Below, piece after piece: positions 7,936 through 16,904 of a stretch of DNA of 64,000 nt. Both the position numbers and the translations under genes were made by a program. Source of the DNA: Phycisphaerales bacterium. Its GTDB lineage: Bacteria > Planctomycetota > Phycisphaerae > Phycisphaerales > UBA1924. The number at the start of each line of letters is the position of its first letter. Positions within the stretch are counted from its first letter, which is position 1. Under the pieces are notes generated by a model that had not been told where the DNA came from, did no database searches, and was given only the letters and a program-made list of their open reading frames with translations. Location: positions 496,001 through 560,000 of the forward strand of contig JADLFE010000033.1 in the NCBI GenBank assembly GCA_020845755.1. Direction: 5' to 3'.

Positions 7936-9962
7936 TCGATCTTTCCAATATGAAAGCCCCGGGATGGTCACGCCTGGTCGCCGACCTGGCCGCCCCCGCG
8001 CCCGACGATCGCATCTTCCTGGCCCGCCTGCTCGGCGTCCTGGGACAGGTGAGCACCGCGCGCCAGGGTGTGCTCTTCACCATCGCCAGCGCCCCCAAGG
8101 GCGAACGACCCGACGAGCCCACGCCCGACATCGAGCCCAAGCCCGTGCTGGTGTGGCCCATCGCGCCCGAGACCGCTGCCGCGATCGATCGCGGACTGAC
8201 CTTCGATGTCGCCGTGCCCGACGCGCAGGTCGAGCGCGCCACCGACGCGCGGAGCGTCGCCCGTCGCGCCGCCATGACACGCCAGGTGCAGGTCTTCGGC
8301 CTGGAAAACGCCGACCTCCTCTACGACGGCTCGGCCAACAAGGGCTACCTCATCGCCGTCCCCATCCTGGGCGCAATGTCCGGCGAGAACGCCGCGGGCC
8401 CCGTAGCGGCCGTGGTCACGCTCCTGACCGACGGGCGGTCGCGCCAGGCGCTCCAAACCACGCTCGCGCTCCTCGAGGTCCTCGCGGGCTACGTCCACAC
8501 CCACGCCGCGATGCAGCAACTCCGCCGCACCCGCGCCGCCAGCGCCTCGCTCGACCTTGCCTCGCGCCTCATCTCTTCGATCAACCAGGCACCGTCATTC
8601 AAGGGCGCGGCCCTGCAACTGGTGAACGATCTCTCGCGCCAACTCGCGGCCGAACGCGTCGCGTTCGCGTGGGTCGACGGCTGGAGCGCCCGCGGCGATT
8701 CCCAGCCGGGTCGTCTGCGCTCGCACGTCCTGGCGATCACCGACACGGAGAACGTCGACCGGCGCATGATCGCCGTGCAGAAACTCGAGGCCGCGATGGA
8801 CGAGTGCCTCGACCAGGAGCAGCCGATCCTGTACCCGCCGCCGCCCGCGCAGGGCGCCGGGGCCGACGTGCTGCTCTCGCAGGCCGTGGTCCACGCCCAC
8901 CGCGAACTGGCCGCCGCCGACGCCCGCCTGAAGGTCACGTCCCTCCCGATCCGGGTCGATGACCGCGTGATCGGCGTGGTGACGATCGAGACCACGCAGG
9001 CCGGCACGGTGGAACTCTCGACGCTCGAACTGCTCCAGGCCGCCATGGACCTGGTCGCGCCCGTCCTCCGCGTGCGTTTCAACGACGACCGCTGGCTCTA
9101 CGAGCGTGCGTACGACTCGATGCTCAAGGCCGGCGCGTGGCTCGTGGGCCCCAAGCACACGCTGTGGAAACTCGCGGGCATCGCGATCGTGGTCGCCACA
9201 CTCTGCGCGATCTTCATCCGCATCCCCTACCGCGTCGGCGCGCCCATGAGCCTGGAACCACGCGAGCCGCGGACCATCAGCGTTCCGTTCGACGGCGTGC
9301 TGCGCACGCTCGGGCCCGGCATCGAGCCCGGCGCTACGGTCGCCGCCGACGACGTGCTCGCCGAGATGGACACGACGGAACTGGTGCTCAACAGCCTCGA
9401 TGCGCAGGCGCAGTTGACCGAAGCCAGCAAACGCGCCGACGAGGCGCTCAAGAAGAACGAACTCGCCGAGGCCCAGCAGGCCCAGGCCAAGGCCGATCAG
9501 GCCAAGGCCAAACTCGATCTCTACACCGACCGCATTTCCCGCGCCAAACTCCGCGCGCCGATCGCGGGCAAGATCATCGCCGGCGACGTGAAGGACCGCG
9601 TGGGCTCCACCGTCCAGATCGGCCAGGCGATCTTCCAGATCGCCGACCTCACCGACATGGTCGTCACCATCAAGGTCGACGACCGCGATATCTCGTTCAT
9701 CAGGGAAGGCATGACCGGCGAATTCACCACCAAGGCCGACCCGGCCCGTGAGTTCCCCTTCGTCGTCGAGAAGATCGTGCCGCTCTCCCAAGCCAAGGAC
9801 GGCACAAACTCCTTCGTCATCCGCGCCAAACTCCAGCAGGCCGCCGCGTGGTTCCGCCCGGGCATGGAGGGCATCGCCAAGTTCAACACCGAGAAGCGCT
9901 CGCTGGCGTGGATCGCCGGCAGGCGCGTCGTCGACCAACTCCGCCTGTGGCTGTGGTGGTAG
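7932..9962 (+). CDS. GAF-domain plus HlyD-like membrane adaptor protein
   Basis: A 676-residue protein starting at the GTG that overlaps the previous stop (GTGA); ATG at 7950 is the alternative. Roughly residues 205-390 look like a GAF-type sensor domain (LDLASRLISSINQAPSFKG, later RLKVTSLPIRVDDRVIGVVT). One TM helix follows near residues 412-432 (LAGIAIVVATLCAIFIRI), then a lipoyl/HlyD module from about 450 (SVPFDGVLRTLGPGIEPG), a Lys/Glu/Ala coiled hairpin, RAPIAGKIIAGDVKDRVG, and a beta-barrel to the end. The layout puts the GAF domain in the cytoplasm and the adaptor domain outside. It sits between the HlyD adaptor and the M50 protein in one apparent operon. The GAF ligand is unknown. Confidence 0.82.
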   Translation: MIDLSNMKAPGWSRLVADLAAPAPDDRIFLARLLGVLGQVSTARQGVLFTIASAPKGERPDEPTPDIEPKPVLVWPIAPETAAAIDRGLTFDVAVPDAQVERATDARSVARRAAMTRQVQVFGLENADLLYDGSANKGYLIAVPILGAMSGENAAGPVAAVVTLLTDGRSRQALQTTLALLEVLAGYVHTHAAMQQLRRTRAASASLDLASRLISSINQAPSFKGAALQLVNDLSRQLAAERVAFAWVDGWSARGDSQPGRLRSHVLAITDTENVDRRMIAVQKLEAAMDECLDQEQPILYPPPPAQGAGADVLLSQAVVHAHRELAAADARLKVTSLPIRVDDRVIGVVTIETTQAGTVELSTLELLQAAMDLVAPVLRVRFNDDRWLYERAYDSMLKAGAWLVGPKHTLWKLAGIAIVVATLCAIFIRIPYRVGAPMSLEPREPRTISVPFDGVLRTLGPGIEPGATVAADDVLAEMDTTELVLNSLDAQAQLTEASKRADEALKKNELAEAQQAQAKADQAKAKLDLYTDRISRAKLRAPIAGKIIAGDVKDRVGSTVQIGQAIFQIADLTDMVVTIKVDDRDISFIREGMTGEFTTKADPAREFPFVVEKIVPLSQAKDGTNSFVIRAKLQQAAAWFRPGMEGIAKFNTEKRSLAWIAGRRVVDQLRLWLWW

Positions 9963-10023
9963 GAGCGCCAAGGCCGCGATGCACTTCTCCGCCCTCTGCT
10001 CTTTGGCCCTTTGAGTCTTCCGC

Positions 10024-12207
10024 ATGACCGCCGAACGCCCCACATTCTCTCCCTTCTGGCACCGCGTCCGCGCCATGACGCCGCGCCTCCGCCCCCAGGT
10101 CCAGATCACCCGCCAGCACTACCGCGGCATGCGCTGGCACGTCGCCCACGACCCCACCACCAACCAGTTCTTCCGCCTCTCTCCCATCGCCAACGAATTC
10201 GTCGGCCTGCTCGACGGCACGCGCACCGTCGAACAAACCTGGGAACTCGTCCTCTCCCGCTACGGCGATCACGCGCCCACCCAGAACGAGATCATCAGCC
10301 TCCTCAGCCAGCTCTATAACTCCAACCTCCTCCGCGTCGATCACTCCCCCGAAACCGAGCAACTCCTCGGCCGCGGCAAGGAACGCACCAAAAAGAAGGT
10401 CCAGCAGCAGGCCATCGGCCTGATGTACTTCCGCGTCAAGATCTTCAACCCAGATCGCGCGCTCGCCTGGCTCGAGCCGATCCTGCGCCCGATCCTCAAC
10501 CCCGTCGGGCTCATCGCCTGGTTCATCCTCCTCATCGCCGCCCTCGCCACCGTCCTGCCCCACTGGAACGAACTGGTCAACGGCTTCGGCTCCGCCGTCG
10601 CGCCCTCCAACTGGGGCTGGATCATGGCCGTCTTCGTGGTCACCAAAGTCATCCACGAAACCGGGCACGGCGTGATTTGCCGCCGCTTCGGCGGCCAGGT
10701 CCCCGAGATGGGCGTGATGATGCTCGTCCTCCTCCCATCTCCCTATGTCGATGCCTCCGCGTGCTGGGCCTTTGAGAGCAAGTACCGACGCATGGCCGTC
10801 GGCGCCGGTGGCATGATCTTCGAACTCTTCGTCGCCTCACTCGCCGCGTTCCTCTGGACCGCCACCCGCGACACCGGCGGCCTGGCCCACCAACTCGCCT
10901 ACAACGCCATGCTCACCTCCGGCGTCTCCACCGTCCTCTTCAACGCCAACCCCCTCATGCGCTTCGACGGCTACTACATCCTCTCGGACCTGCTCGAAGT
11001 CCCAAACCTCATGATGCGCTCCACCATGATGCTCAACCATCTGGCCCAGCGCTCCATCTACCGCGTCAAAAACGCCACGCCCCCCAGTTCCGTCCCCGGC
11101 GAGCAGGCGATCCTCATCGTCTACGGCATCGGCGCCCTCATCTATCGCCTCTTCCTCTTCGTCTCCATCACGCTCTACATCATGGGCAAACTCTTTGCCA
11201 TCGGACTCATCCTCGCCGTATGGACCGCCGCCATGTGGTTCATCCTCCCGGTGGGCAAGTTCGTCCACTGGATCGCCACCAGCCCCCAACTCGCCGAGTT
11301 CCGCCCTCGCGCCATCGCCACCAGCCTCGCACTCCTCATCGCCGGCGCGCTCATCATCGGCGCCATCCCCATGCCCGACCACCGCACCGCCGGTGGCGTC
11401 GTCGAGAGCGACCAGACCACCGGCCTCTTCTTTGGCGCCGACGGCTTTGTCGCCAAGGTCCACGCCCGCCCCGGCGATTTCGTCAAACAGGGCGAGCCCA
11501 TCATCACCTGCGAAAGCCCCGAACTCGCTGCGCAACTCAAACTCGCCGACGCCATGCTCGCCGAAGCCCGCTCCACCGAGCAGCAGGCCGTCGCCAAAAA
11601 CGAAACCGCGAACGCCCAGGTCGCCCGCGGGCGCGTCGAAGCGATCGAGGCCCAGATCACCCAAGCACGTCAGCGAGCCGAACGCCTTGTCGTCCGCGCC
11701 CCATTCGACGGCGTGGTCGTCGGCGCCGATCCCGCGAACTTCGTGGGCTCGTATATGAAGGAAGGAAAGCCGATCTGCGAGTTCGTCAACCCCGCCAGAC
11801 TCCGCGTGGCGGCGTCCCTCACGCAGGCCGAAGCCTCGTGGCTCTTCGAATTGCCACGCGATCAGTTCTCGGTCGAGATGCGCACACTCTCGCAGATCGA
11901 TCGTTTCATCGACGGCGCCAATGTCCGCATCGTCGACGCAGGTCAGCGCCAACTCCGACACGAGGCCCTCGCCTACTCCGGCGGCGGAACGATCGAAACC
12001 GAACAGCAGACCGACCAACGCTCCGCGCCCCAGGCCAAGCAGCACCTGTGGTGGGTCTACGTCGACGCCAAGGACGCCGCTCAGTTCGTCGCCGGAAGCG
12101 CGCCGGGCGAACGCGTCCGCCTCCGCTTCACGCTCCCCAGCAAGCCGTGGCTGTCGCAGTGGATCGATCGCCTGCAGAAGGCAATCCAAGGACGCGTCAC
12201 GATCTGA
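10024..12207 (+). CDS. PqqD-like / M50 site-2-type protease / HlyD-like multidomain membrane protein
   Basis: A 727-residue protein with three recognisable parts. Residues about 20-105 resemble a PqqD-type peptide-binding domain (HYRGMRWHVAHDPTTNQFF ... RLSPIANEFVGLLDGTRTVE). Residues about 150-430 hold several TM helices with the M50 zinc site: HETGH at 211-215 and the second motif NANPLMRFDG at 307-316, with the metal-binding Asp at 315. Residues about 460-700 are a periplasmic HlyD-like lipoyl/coil/barrel unit (FVAKVHARPGDFVKQGEPI, later RAPFDGVVVG). M50 enzymes cleave substrates within the membrane; PqqD domains present peptides in RiPP systems. The combination with two HlyD neighbours suggests peptide processing coupled to export, which is inference. 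Confidence 0.85.
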   Translation: MTAERPTFSPFWHRVRAMTPRLRPQVQITRQHYRGMRWHVAHDPTTNQFFRLSPIANEFVGLLDGTRTVEQTWELVLSRYGDHAPTQNEIISLLSQLYNSNLLRVDHSPETEQLLGRGKERTKKKVQQQAIGLMYFRVKIFNPDRALAWLEPILRPILNPVGLIAWFILLIAALATVLPHWNELVNGFGSAVAPSNWGWIMAVFVVTKVIHETGHGVICRRFGGQVPEMGVMMLVLLPSPYVDASACWAFESKYRRMAVGAGGMIFELFVASLAAFLWTATRDTGGLAHQLAYNAMLTSGVSTVLFNANPLMRFDGYYILSDLLEVPNLMMRSTMMLNHLAQRSIYRVKNATPPSSVPGEQAILIVYGIGALIYRLFLFVSITLYIMGKLFAIGLILAVWTAAMWFILPVGKFVHWIATSPQLAEFRPRAIATSLALLIAGALIIGAIPMPDHRTAGGVVESDQTTGLFFGADGFVAKVHARPGDFVKQGEPIITCESPELAAQLKLADAMLAEARSTEQQAVAKNETANAQVARGRVEAIEAQITQARQRAERLVVRAPFDGVVVGADPANFVGSYMKEGKPICEFVNPARLRVAASLTQAEASWLFELPRDQFSVEMRTLSQIDRFIDGANVRIVDAGQRQLRHEALAYSGGGTIETEQQTDQRSAPQAKQHLWWVYVDAKDAAQFVAGSAPGERVRLRFTLPSKPWLSQWIDRLQKAIQGRVTI

Positions 12208-12344
12208 TCACGCACTTCGCCAATGCACAAAGGGCCGAATCGCACACACCATGAACCACGCCCCTGACACACAGCGGCCATCCCCGATTGACTCTCGCAG
12301 TGCCTCCTCAACTTTCGGGGCCTTGGCGCTTTAGCGATCTCCCC

Positions 12345-14342
12345 ATGTCCCAAGCCCTCACCCGCTACCACGCCCTCTTCGAATCGCTCCGCTCGCGGCG
12401 CGTCAAGCCCAAGGTCCCCTCCGGCGTCGACATGGCCTTCGGACGCGTCCTCATGCGCGCCAAGAACCGCCGTATCAACATCGCCTGGCTTCGAGATCAG
12501 GCCCAGAAGATCGACCTCCTCTCCCCCGAGTTCCGCAACTGCTCCGACGGCGTGCTCGACGAGCACATCACCCGCGCCCGCGAGGTCTTCGTCCGCGGCC
12601 GCGCCGACGAAGAAGCCGTCCGCCGCGCCCTGGCCCTCACACGCGAAACCGCCCGACGAATCACCGGCGAAGAGCCCTACCTCGTCCAACTCATGGGCGC
12701 GCTCGCCCTCTACCACGGCCGCATCATCGAGATGCTCACCGGCGAGGGCAAAACCCTCACCGGCTCCATCGCCGCACCCCTCCTGGCATGGCGCTACCGC
12801 CGCCTCCACATCCTCACCGTCAACGACTACCTCGCCGCACGCGACGCGCAGTCCCGCGGCCAACTCTACCGCCGCTGCCTCTGCGACGTCGGCGCCATTG
12901 TTCAGGAAACCGAAGAGCACGAACGCTTCGAGATCTACGCCAGGCCCATCGTCTACGGCACGCCGAAACAAATCACCGCCGACTGGCTCCGCGACCAGAT
13001 CCGCATGGGCCCCGTCAACACCCCCTGGACCGGCCGCCAATCTCTCATGACCGCCGGTCGCTCGGGCGGCCCCATGATCCCCGGCCTCCACGCCGCCATG
13101 GTCGACGAGTGCGACGCCGTCCTCATCGACGAGGGCGTCGTCCCGCTGATCATCGCCCGCTCGCGCCGAGAGCATGACATGGCCAACATCTACCGCGACG
13201 CCGCCCGCATCGCCGCCAAACTCGACGAAGGCCCCGACTATTCCATCGAGCACGTCTACCGCCGCTCCGAACTCAAGCGCCGCGGCCAGCACCGCGCCCG
13301 CCAGATGTTCGACGAACTCCCCGATTCCATCTGGCGCGCCACCCGCCGCGCCGAAGAACTCGTCCGCCAGGCCCTCGTCGCACGCCACTGCTACGTCAAC
13401 GGACGCCAATACCAGGTCGTCGACGGCAAGGTCATGATCGTGGACGAATACACCGGCCGCTTCCTCGCCGATCGCTCGTGGGAGCACGGCCTGCACCAGG
13501 CCGTCGAAGCCAAGGAAGGCCTCGACGTCACCGCCGACCGCGAAACACTCGCGCGCATGAGTTTCCAGCGCTTCTTCCGCAGTTACCCGTTCCTCAGCGG
13601 CATGACCGGCACCGCCGCCGACGCCACCGGCGAAATGGAATCGGTCTACTCGCGCCCCGTCATCGTCGTTCCCACCAATCGCCCCGTCATCCGCGAGCAG
13701 TGGCCGATGCGCGTCTTCCGCACCCAGGAAGCCAAGTGGCGCGCCATCGCCGACAGCGTCGCGGAACTGCACGCCAAGGGCCGCCCCGTCCTGGTCGGCA
13801 CACGCTCCGTCGCCGCGTCCGAACTCATCTCACGCCTGCTCGAATCGATCGGCCTCCCTCACCGCGTCCTCAACGCCAACTTCGACAAGGACGAGGCCGA
13901 ACTCATCGCCGCCGCCGGATACGGACGCGAGCACGGCCGCGAAGCCTCCATCACCGTCGCTACCAACATGGCCGGACGCGGCACCGACATCAAGCCCGAC
14001 GACGCCGCCAAGAAAGCCGGCGGCCTGCACGTCATCCTCACCGAACTCCACGGCGCCAAACGCATCGACCGACAGTTCATCGGCCGCTCAGGACGCCAGG
14101 GCGACCCCGGCTCGGCCCAGATCTTTGTCTCGCTCGAGGACGAACTCGTCCGCCTCCACACGCCCCGCCTCGCCCGCCTGGTCTCGCGCCGCGTCGCCGC
14201 CACCGGCGACGAGTTGCCCTCCGCGTCGCACGCCTGGCTCTTCCGCCTCGCGCAGAGCCGCTCCGAAAAACGCGACCGCATCAACCGCGCTTCGGTACTC
14301 CGCCAAGACGACTGGATGGACAAGTACCTGCCGGGACACTGA
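12345..14342 (+). CDS. SecA-like translocation ATPase lacking the usual C-terminal region
   Basis: A 665-residue SecA homologue; canonical SecA is about 830-900. Visible motifs: Walker A in MLTGEGKT (130-137), Walker B in MVDECDAVLIDEG (D254, E255), a preprotein-binding insertion after it, TNMAGRGTDI (about 540-549) and RSGRQGDPGSAQ (582-593). After NBD2 the protein ends within about 70 residues, so most of the helical wing region and the C-terminal zinc-binding linker are missing. The ATG at 12345 is preferred to 12288 because the N-terminal SecA-like helix starts there. Adjacency (137 bp) to the M50/HlyD genes on the same strand suggests an accessory SecA dedicated to that set. Whether the housekeeping SecA is elsewhere cannot be seen. 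Confidence 0.88.
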   Translation: MSQALTRYHALFESLRSRRVKPKVPSGVDMAFGRVLMRAKNRRINIAWLRDQAQKIDLLSPEFRNCSDGVLDEHITRAREVFVRGRADEEAVRRALALTRETARRITGEEPYLVQLMGALALYHGRIIEMLTGEGKTLTGSIAAPLLAWRYRRLHILTVNDYLAARDAQSRGQLYRRCLCDVGAIVQETEEHERFEIYARPIVYGTPKQITADWLRDQIRMGPVNTPWTGRQSLMTAGRSGGPMIPGLHAAMVDECDAVLIDEGVVPLIIARSRREHDMANIYRDAARIAAKLDEGPDYSIEHVYRRSELKRRGQHRARQMFDELPDSIWRATRRAEELVRQALVARHCYVNGRQYQVVDGKVMIVDEYTGRFLADRSWEHGLHQAVEAKEGLDVTADRETLARMSFQRFFRSYPFLSGMTGTAADATGEMESVYSRPVIVVPTNRPVIREQWPMRVFRTQEAKWRAIADSVAELHAKGRPVLVGTRSVAASELISRLLESIGLPHRVLNANFDKDEAELIAAAGYGREHGREASITVATNMAGRGTDIKPDDAAKKAGGLHVILTELHGAKRIDRQFIGRSGRQGDPGSAQIFVSLEDELVRLHTPRLARLVSRRVAATGDELPSASHAWLFRLAQSRSEKRDRINRASVLRQDDWMDKYLPGH

Positions 14343-14573
14343 CCAGCCACGCTCACGCGGCCAGCGACCCCGACCCGCCGAGGTGCTCGTCACGCGATGA
14401 ACGCGTGTCCCGCCTCCCCACGCCCCCGAAATCCGCCCCTTCTCTCCCCTGTCACACGCTCCATCACCGCGTTTGTGCGCAATCTTGTGGTGATACGGGC
14501 CTTGTTCCCCGCCCCGCCTTGACGCCGACGCCCCCCGTCGTCACTATTGGCGGTTCGATTCCAACCACCATCT

Positions 14574-14588
14574 CGGGGCCCGGCCCCG
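14574..14588 (+). promoter_or_regulatory. Stem-loop in the leader of livK
   Basis: A 6-bp CGGGGC/GCCCCG stem with a 3-base loop lies immediately before the AAAGGA ribosome site of the solute-binding-protein gene. It has no T-run, so a role in translation control or mRNA stability is more likely than termination. This is suggestive only. Confidence 0.3.
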
Positions 14589-14601
14589 AAAGGATGTCGG
14601 C

Positions 14602-15822
14602 ATGTTCACACTCTCGGGCGTTCGCTCCTCAAAGCTCACCCTCGCCGCCATGCTCGTCTCCGGCCTCGCCGCCCTCGTCGGCTGCGGTGAAAAGAAGGAC
14701 TCCGCCGCACCCGCCGGCAACACCGGCGGCAGCACGGCCACTACCCCTGCCCCCGAGGGCGCGACATTCAAGGTCGGGCACTACGCCTCCCTCACCGGCT
14801 CCGAAGCCACCTTCGGCGTCTCGACCGACAACGGCATCAAACTCGCGGTCGAAGAGCAGAACGCCGCCGGCGGCGTGAAAGGCAAGAAGGTCGAACTCAT
14901 CACCTACGACAACCAGGGCAAGCCGCAGGAGTCGGTCACCGCCGTCACTCGCCTTATCCAGCAGGACAAGGTCCTGGCGGTCCTGGGCGAGGTCGCCAGT
15001 TCACGCTCGCTCGCCGGCGGCCCGGTGTGCCAGCGCCTGGGCGTGCCCATGATCTCCCCGTCCTCCACCAACCCGGACGTGACCGCAGTCGGTGACATGA
15101 TCTCGCGCGTCTGCTTCATCGATCCCTTCCAGGGCTACGTGGGCGCCAAGTTCGTGGCCGAGAACCTCAAGAAGACCAAGGGCGCGACGCTCTACAACCG
15201 TGCCCAGGCCTATTCGTCGGGGCTCAACACCAACTTCAAGGAAGCCTTCGCCAAGCTCGGCGGCACGGTCGTGGACGAGCAGGCCTATTCCGACGGCGAC
15301 AACGACTTCTCCGCCCAACTCTCGGCCATCAAGGCCAAGGGCGCCGAGTTCATCTATGTCCCCGGCTACTACACCGAGGTCGTGAACATCGCCAAGCAGG
15401 CCCGCAAACTCGGCCTGAACGTCCCGCTCATCGGCGGCGACGGCTGGGACAGCGAAGAACTCAAGAACGCCGGCGACGCCCTCAACGGCTGCTACTTCTC
15501 CAATCACTACTCGCACGAGGACCCGCGCCCCGAGGTGCAGGAGTTCGTGAAGAAGTACCAGGCCAAGTTCGGCAAGGTGCCCGACGGCCTGGCCGCACTC
15601 GGCTACGACGCCGCCAAGATCCTCTTCGACGCCGCGGCCCGCGCCCAGTCCATGAGCGGCAAGGACCTGGCCGCCGCGATCAACGCCACCAAGGACTACC
15701 AGGCGATCACGGGCAAGATCACGATCGACGCCAACCGCAACGCGCAGAAGGACGCGGTGGTGCTGGAACTCGTCAACGGCGTGCCCAAGTACGCCGCCAC
15801 CATTCCCGCCCCCAAGAACTGA
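14602..15822 (+). CDS. livK: Branched-chain amino-acid ABC transporter substrate-binding lipoprotein (LivK type)
   Basis: A 406-residue periplasmic binding protein of the type 1 (Leu/Ile/Val-binding) family. The lipobox LAALVGC places lipidated Cys at residue 28, followed by a Gly/Ser/Thr/Pro linker. The mature domain starts with FKVGHYASLTGSEATFGVST and contains the family's GGVKGKKVELITYDNQGK and VLAVLGEVASSRSLAGG segments. It is first in a five-gene set with two permeases and two ATPases, in the usual livKHMGF order. The ligand is probably a branched-chain or other hydrophobic amino acid or amide; binding-site residues were not checked. AAAGGA lies about 8 bases upstream of the ATG. Confidence 0.9.
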   Translation: MFTLSGVRSSKLTLAAMLVSGLAALVGCGEKKDSAAPAGNTGGSTATTPAPEGATFKVGHYASLTGSEATFGVSTDNGIKLAVEEQNAAGGVKGKKVELITYDNQGKPQESVTAVTRLIQQDKVLAVLGEVASSRSLAGGPVCQRLGVPMISPSSTNPDVTAVGDMISRVCFIDPFQGYVGAKFVAENLKKTKGATLYNRAQAYSSGLNTNFKEAFAKLGGTVVDEQAYSDGDNDFSAQLSAIKAKGAEFIYVPGYYTEVVNIAKQARKLGLNVPLIGGDGWDSEELKNAGDALNGCYFSNHYSHEDPRPEVQEFVKKYQAKFGKVPDGLAALGYDAAKILFDAAARAQSMSGKDLAAAINATKDYQAITGKITIDANRNAQKDAVVLELVNGVPKYAATIPAPKN

Positions 15823-15952
15823 TCGACGGAGCGTGACGAAAGTGCCGTGCTCCAGCGCGGCGAGATGAACCGAGTTCTTCCGACGGCCCTGGAGGGCCGC
15901 CCCAACCGCTCGCAACGGACCCGCCGGACCACCACCGGATCACGCCGCCCTC

Positions 15953-16885
15953 ATGACGCAGTTCCTGCAAACGCTGTTCGACGGGCTGACAGTCGGGAGC
16001 CTGTACGCGCTCATCGCGCTGGGCTACACGATGGTCTATGGCATCCTGAAGTTCATCAACTTCGCGCACAGCGACGTCTTTGCCCTGGGCGTGTGGATGA
16101 CCATTGTGTGGTCGAAGTGGCTCGGCCTTGGGCAGCCCGGCGCGGCTCCCACGCCGTGGTACATGGGGGCGCTGGTGCTGGTCCTGGCGATGGCCAGTTG
16201 CGGGCTGGTCGGGTTCGTGATCGAGCGCGTGGCGTACAAGCCGCTGCGCTCGGCGCCGCGCCTCAACGTGCTCATCACCGCGATCGGCGTGTCGCTCCTG
16301 CTCCAGAACACCGGGCAACTCAAGTTCGTCTTCGGCCCCTACCCCAAGCCGATCCCGTCGCTGATCGACTCGACCGAACTCTTCTCGATGATGGGCGTGT
16401 CGGTGCGGATGGCCGACGTGGCGGTGATCGGGACGGCCGCGGCGCTGATGATCGCGATGCAGTGGCTGATCTTCGGGACCAAATTGGGCGCGGCGATGCG
16501 GGCGGTGAGTTTCAACACGCGCAACGCCAGCCTGATGGGCATCAACGTGGATCTGGTGATCAGTTTCACGTTCGTGGTGGGCTCGATGCTGGCCGCGGCC
16601 GCCGGGTTCCTCTACGCGATGAAGTACGAAGGTCAGGCCAAGCAGACCGCCGACTCGATGTGGGTGATGCTGGGCCTGAAGGCGTTCGTGGCGGCGGTGG
16701 TGGGCGGGATCGGCAACGTGCGCGGGGCCGTGATCGGCGGCCTGCTGATCGGGCTGATCGAGTTCTTCGGCGTGTCGTACCTGTCGAGCCACTACCGCGA
16801 CGCGTACGTGTTCGCGATTTTGATCCTCGTTCTGCTCCTGCGCCCCGAGGGTGTGCTGGGCAAGGCGACGGTGGAAAAGGTCTGA
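15953..16885 (+). CDS. livH: Branched-chain amino-acid ABC transporter permease (LivH type)
   Basis: A 310-residue integral membrane protein with about eight hydrophobic segments. The N-terminus FLQTLFDGLTVGSLYALIAL and the GYTMVYGILKFINFAHSD segment are diagnostic of LivH; the C-terminal GGLLIGLIEFFGVSYLSS is also typical. It forms half of the transport channel with the next gene. Spacing to the preceding binding-protein gene is 130 bp; the next gene starts 19 bp downstream. Confidence 0.93.
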   Translation: MTQFLQTLFDGLTVGSLYALIALGYTMVYGILKFINFAHSDVFALGVWMTIVWSKWLGLGQPGAAPTPWYMGALVLVLAMASCGLVGFVIERVAYKPLRSAPRLNVLITAIGVSLLLQNTGQLKFVFGPYPKPIPSLIDSTELFSMMGVSVRMADVAVIGTAAALMIAMQWLIFGTKLGAAMRAVSFNTRNASLMGINVDLVISFTFVVGSMLAAAAGFLYAMKYEGQAKQTADSMWVMLGLKAFVAAVVGGIGNVRGAVIGGLLIGLIEFFGVSYLSSHYRDAYVFAILILVLLLRPEGVLGKATVEKV

Positions 16886-16904
16886 TCCCCTCGGAGTTCG
16901 TTCG

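Noticed and set aside
12081-13772. 563-codon minus-strand frame opposite the SecA-like gene
   Set aside because: The plus-strand frame has all SecA motifs; the antisense frame is an acidic low-complexity shadow.
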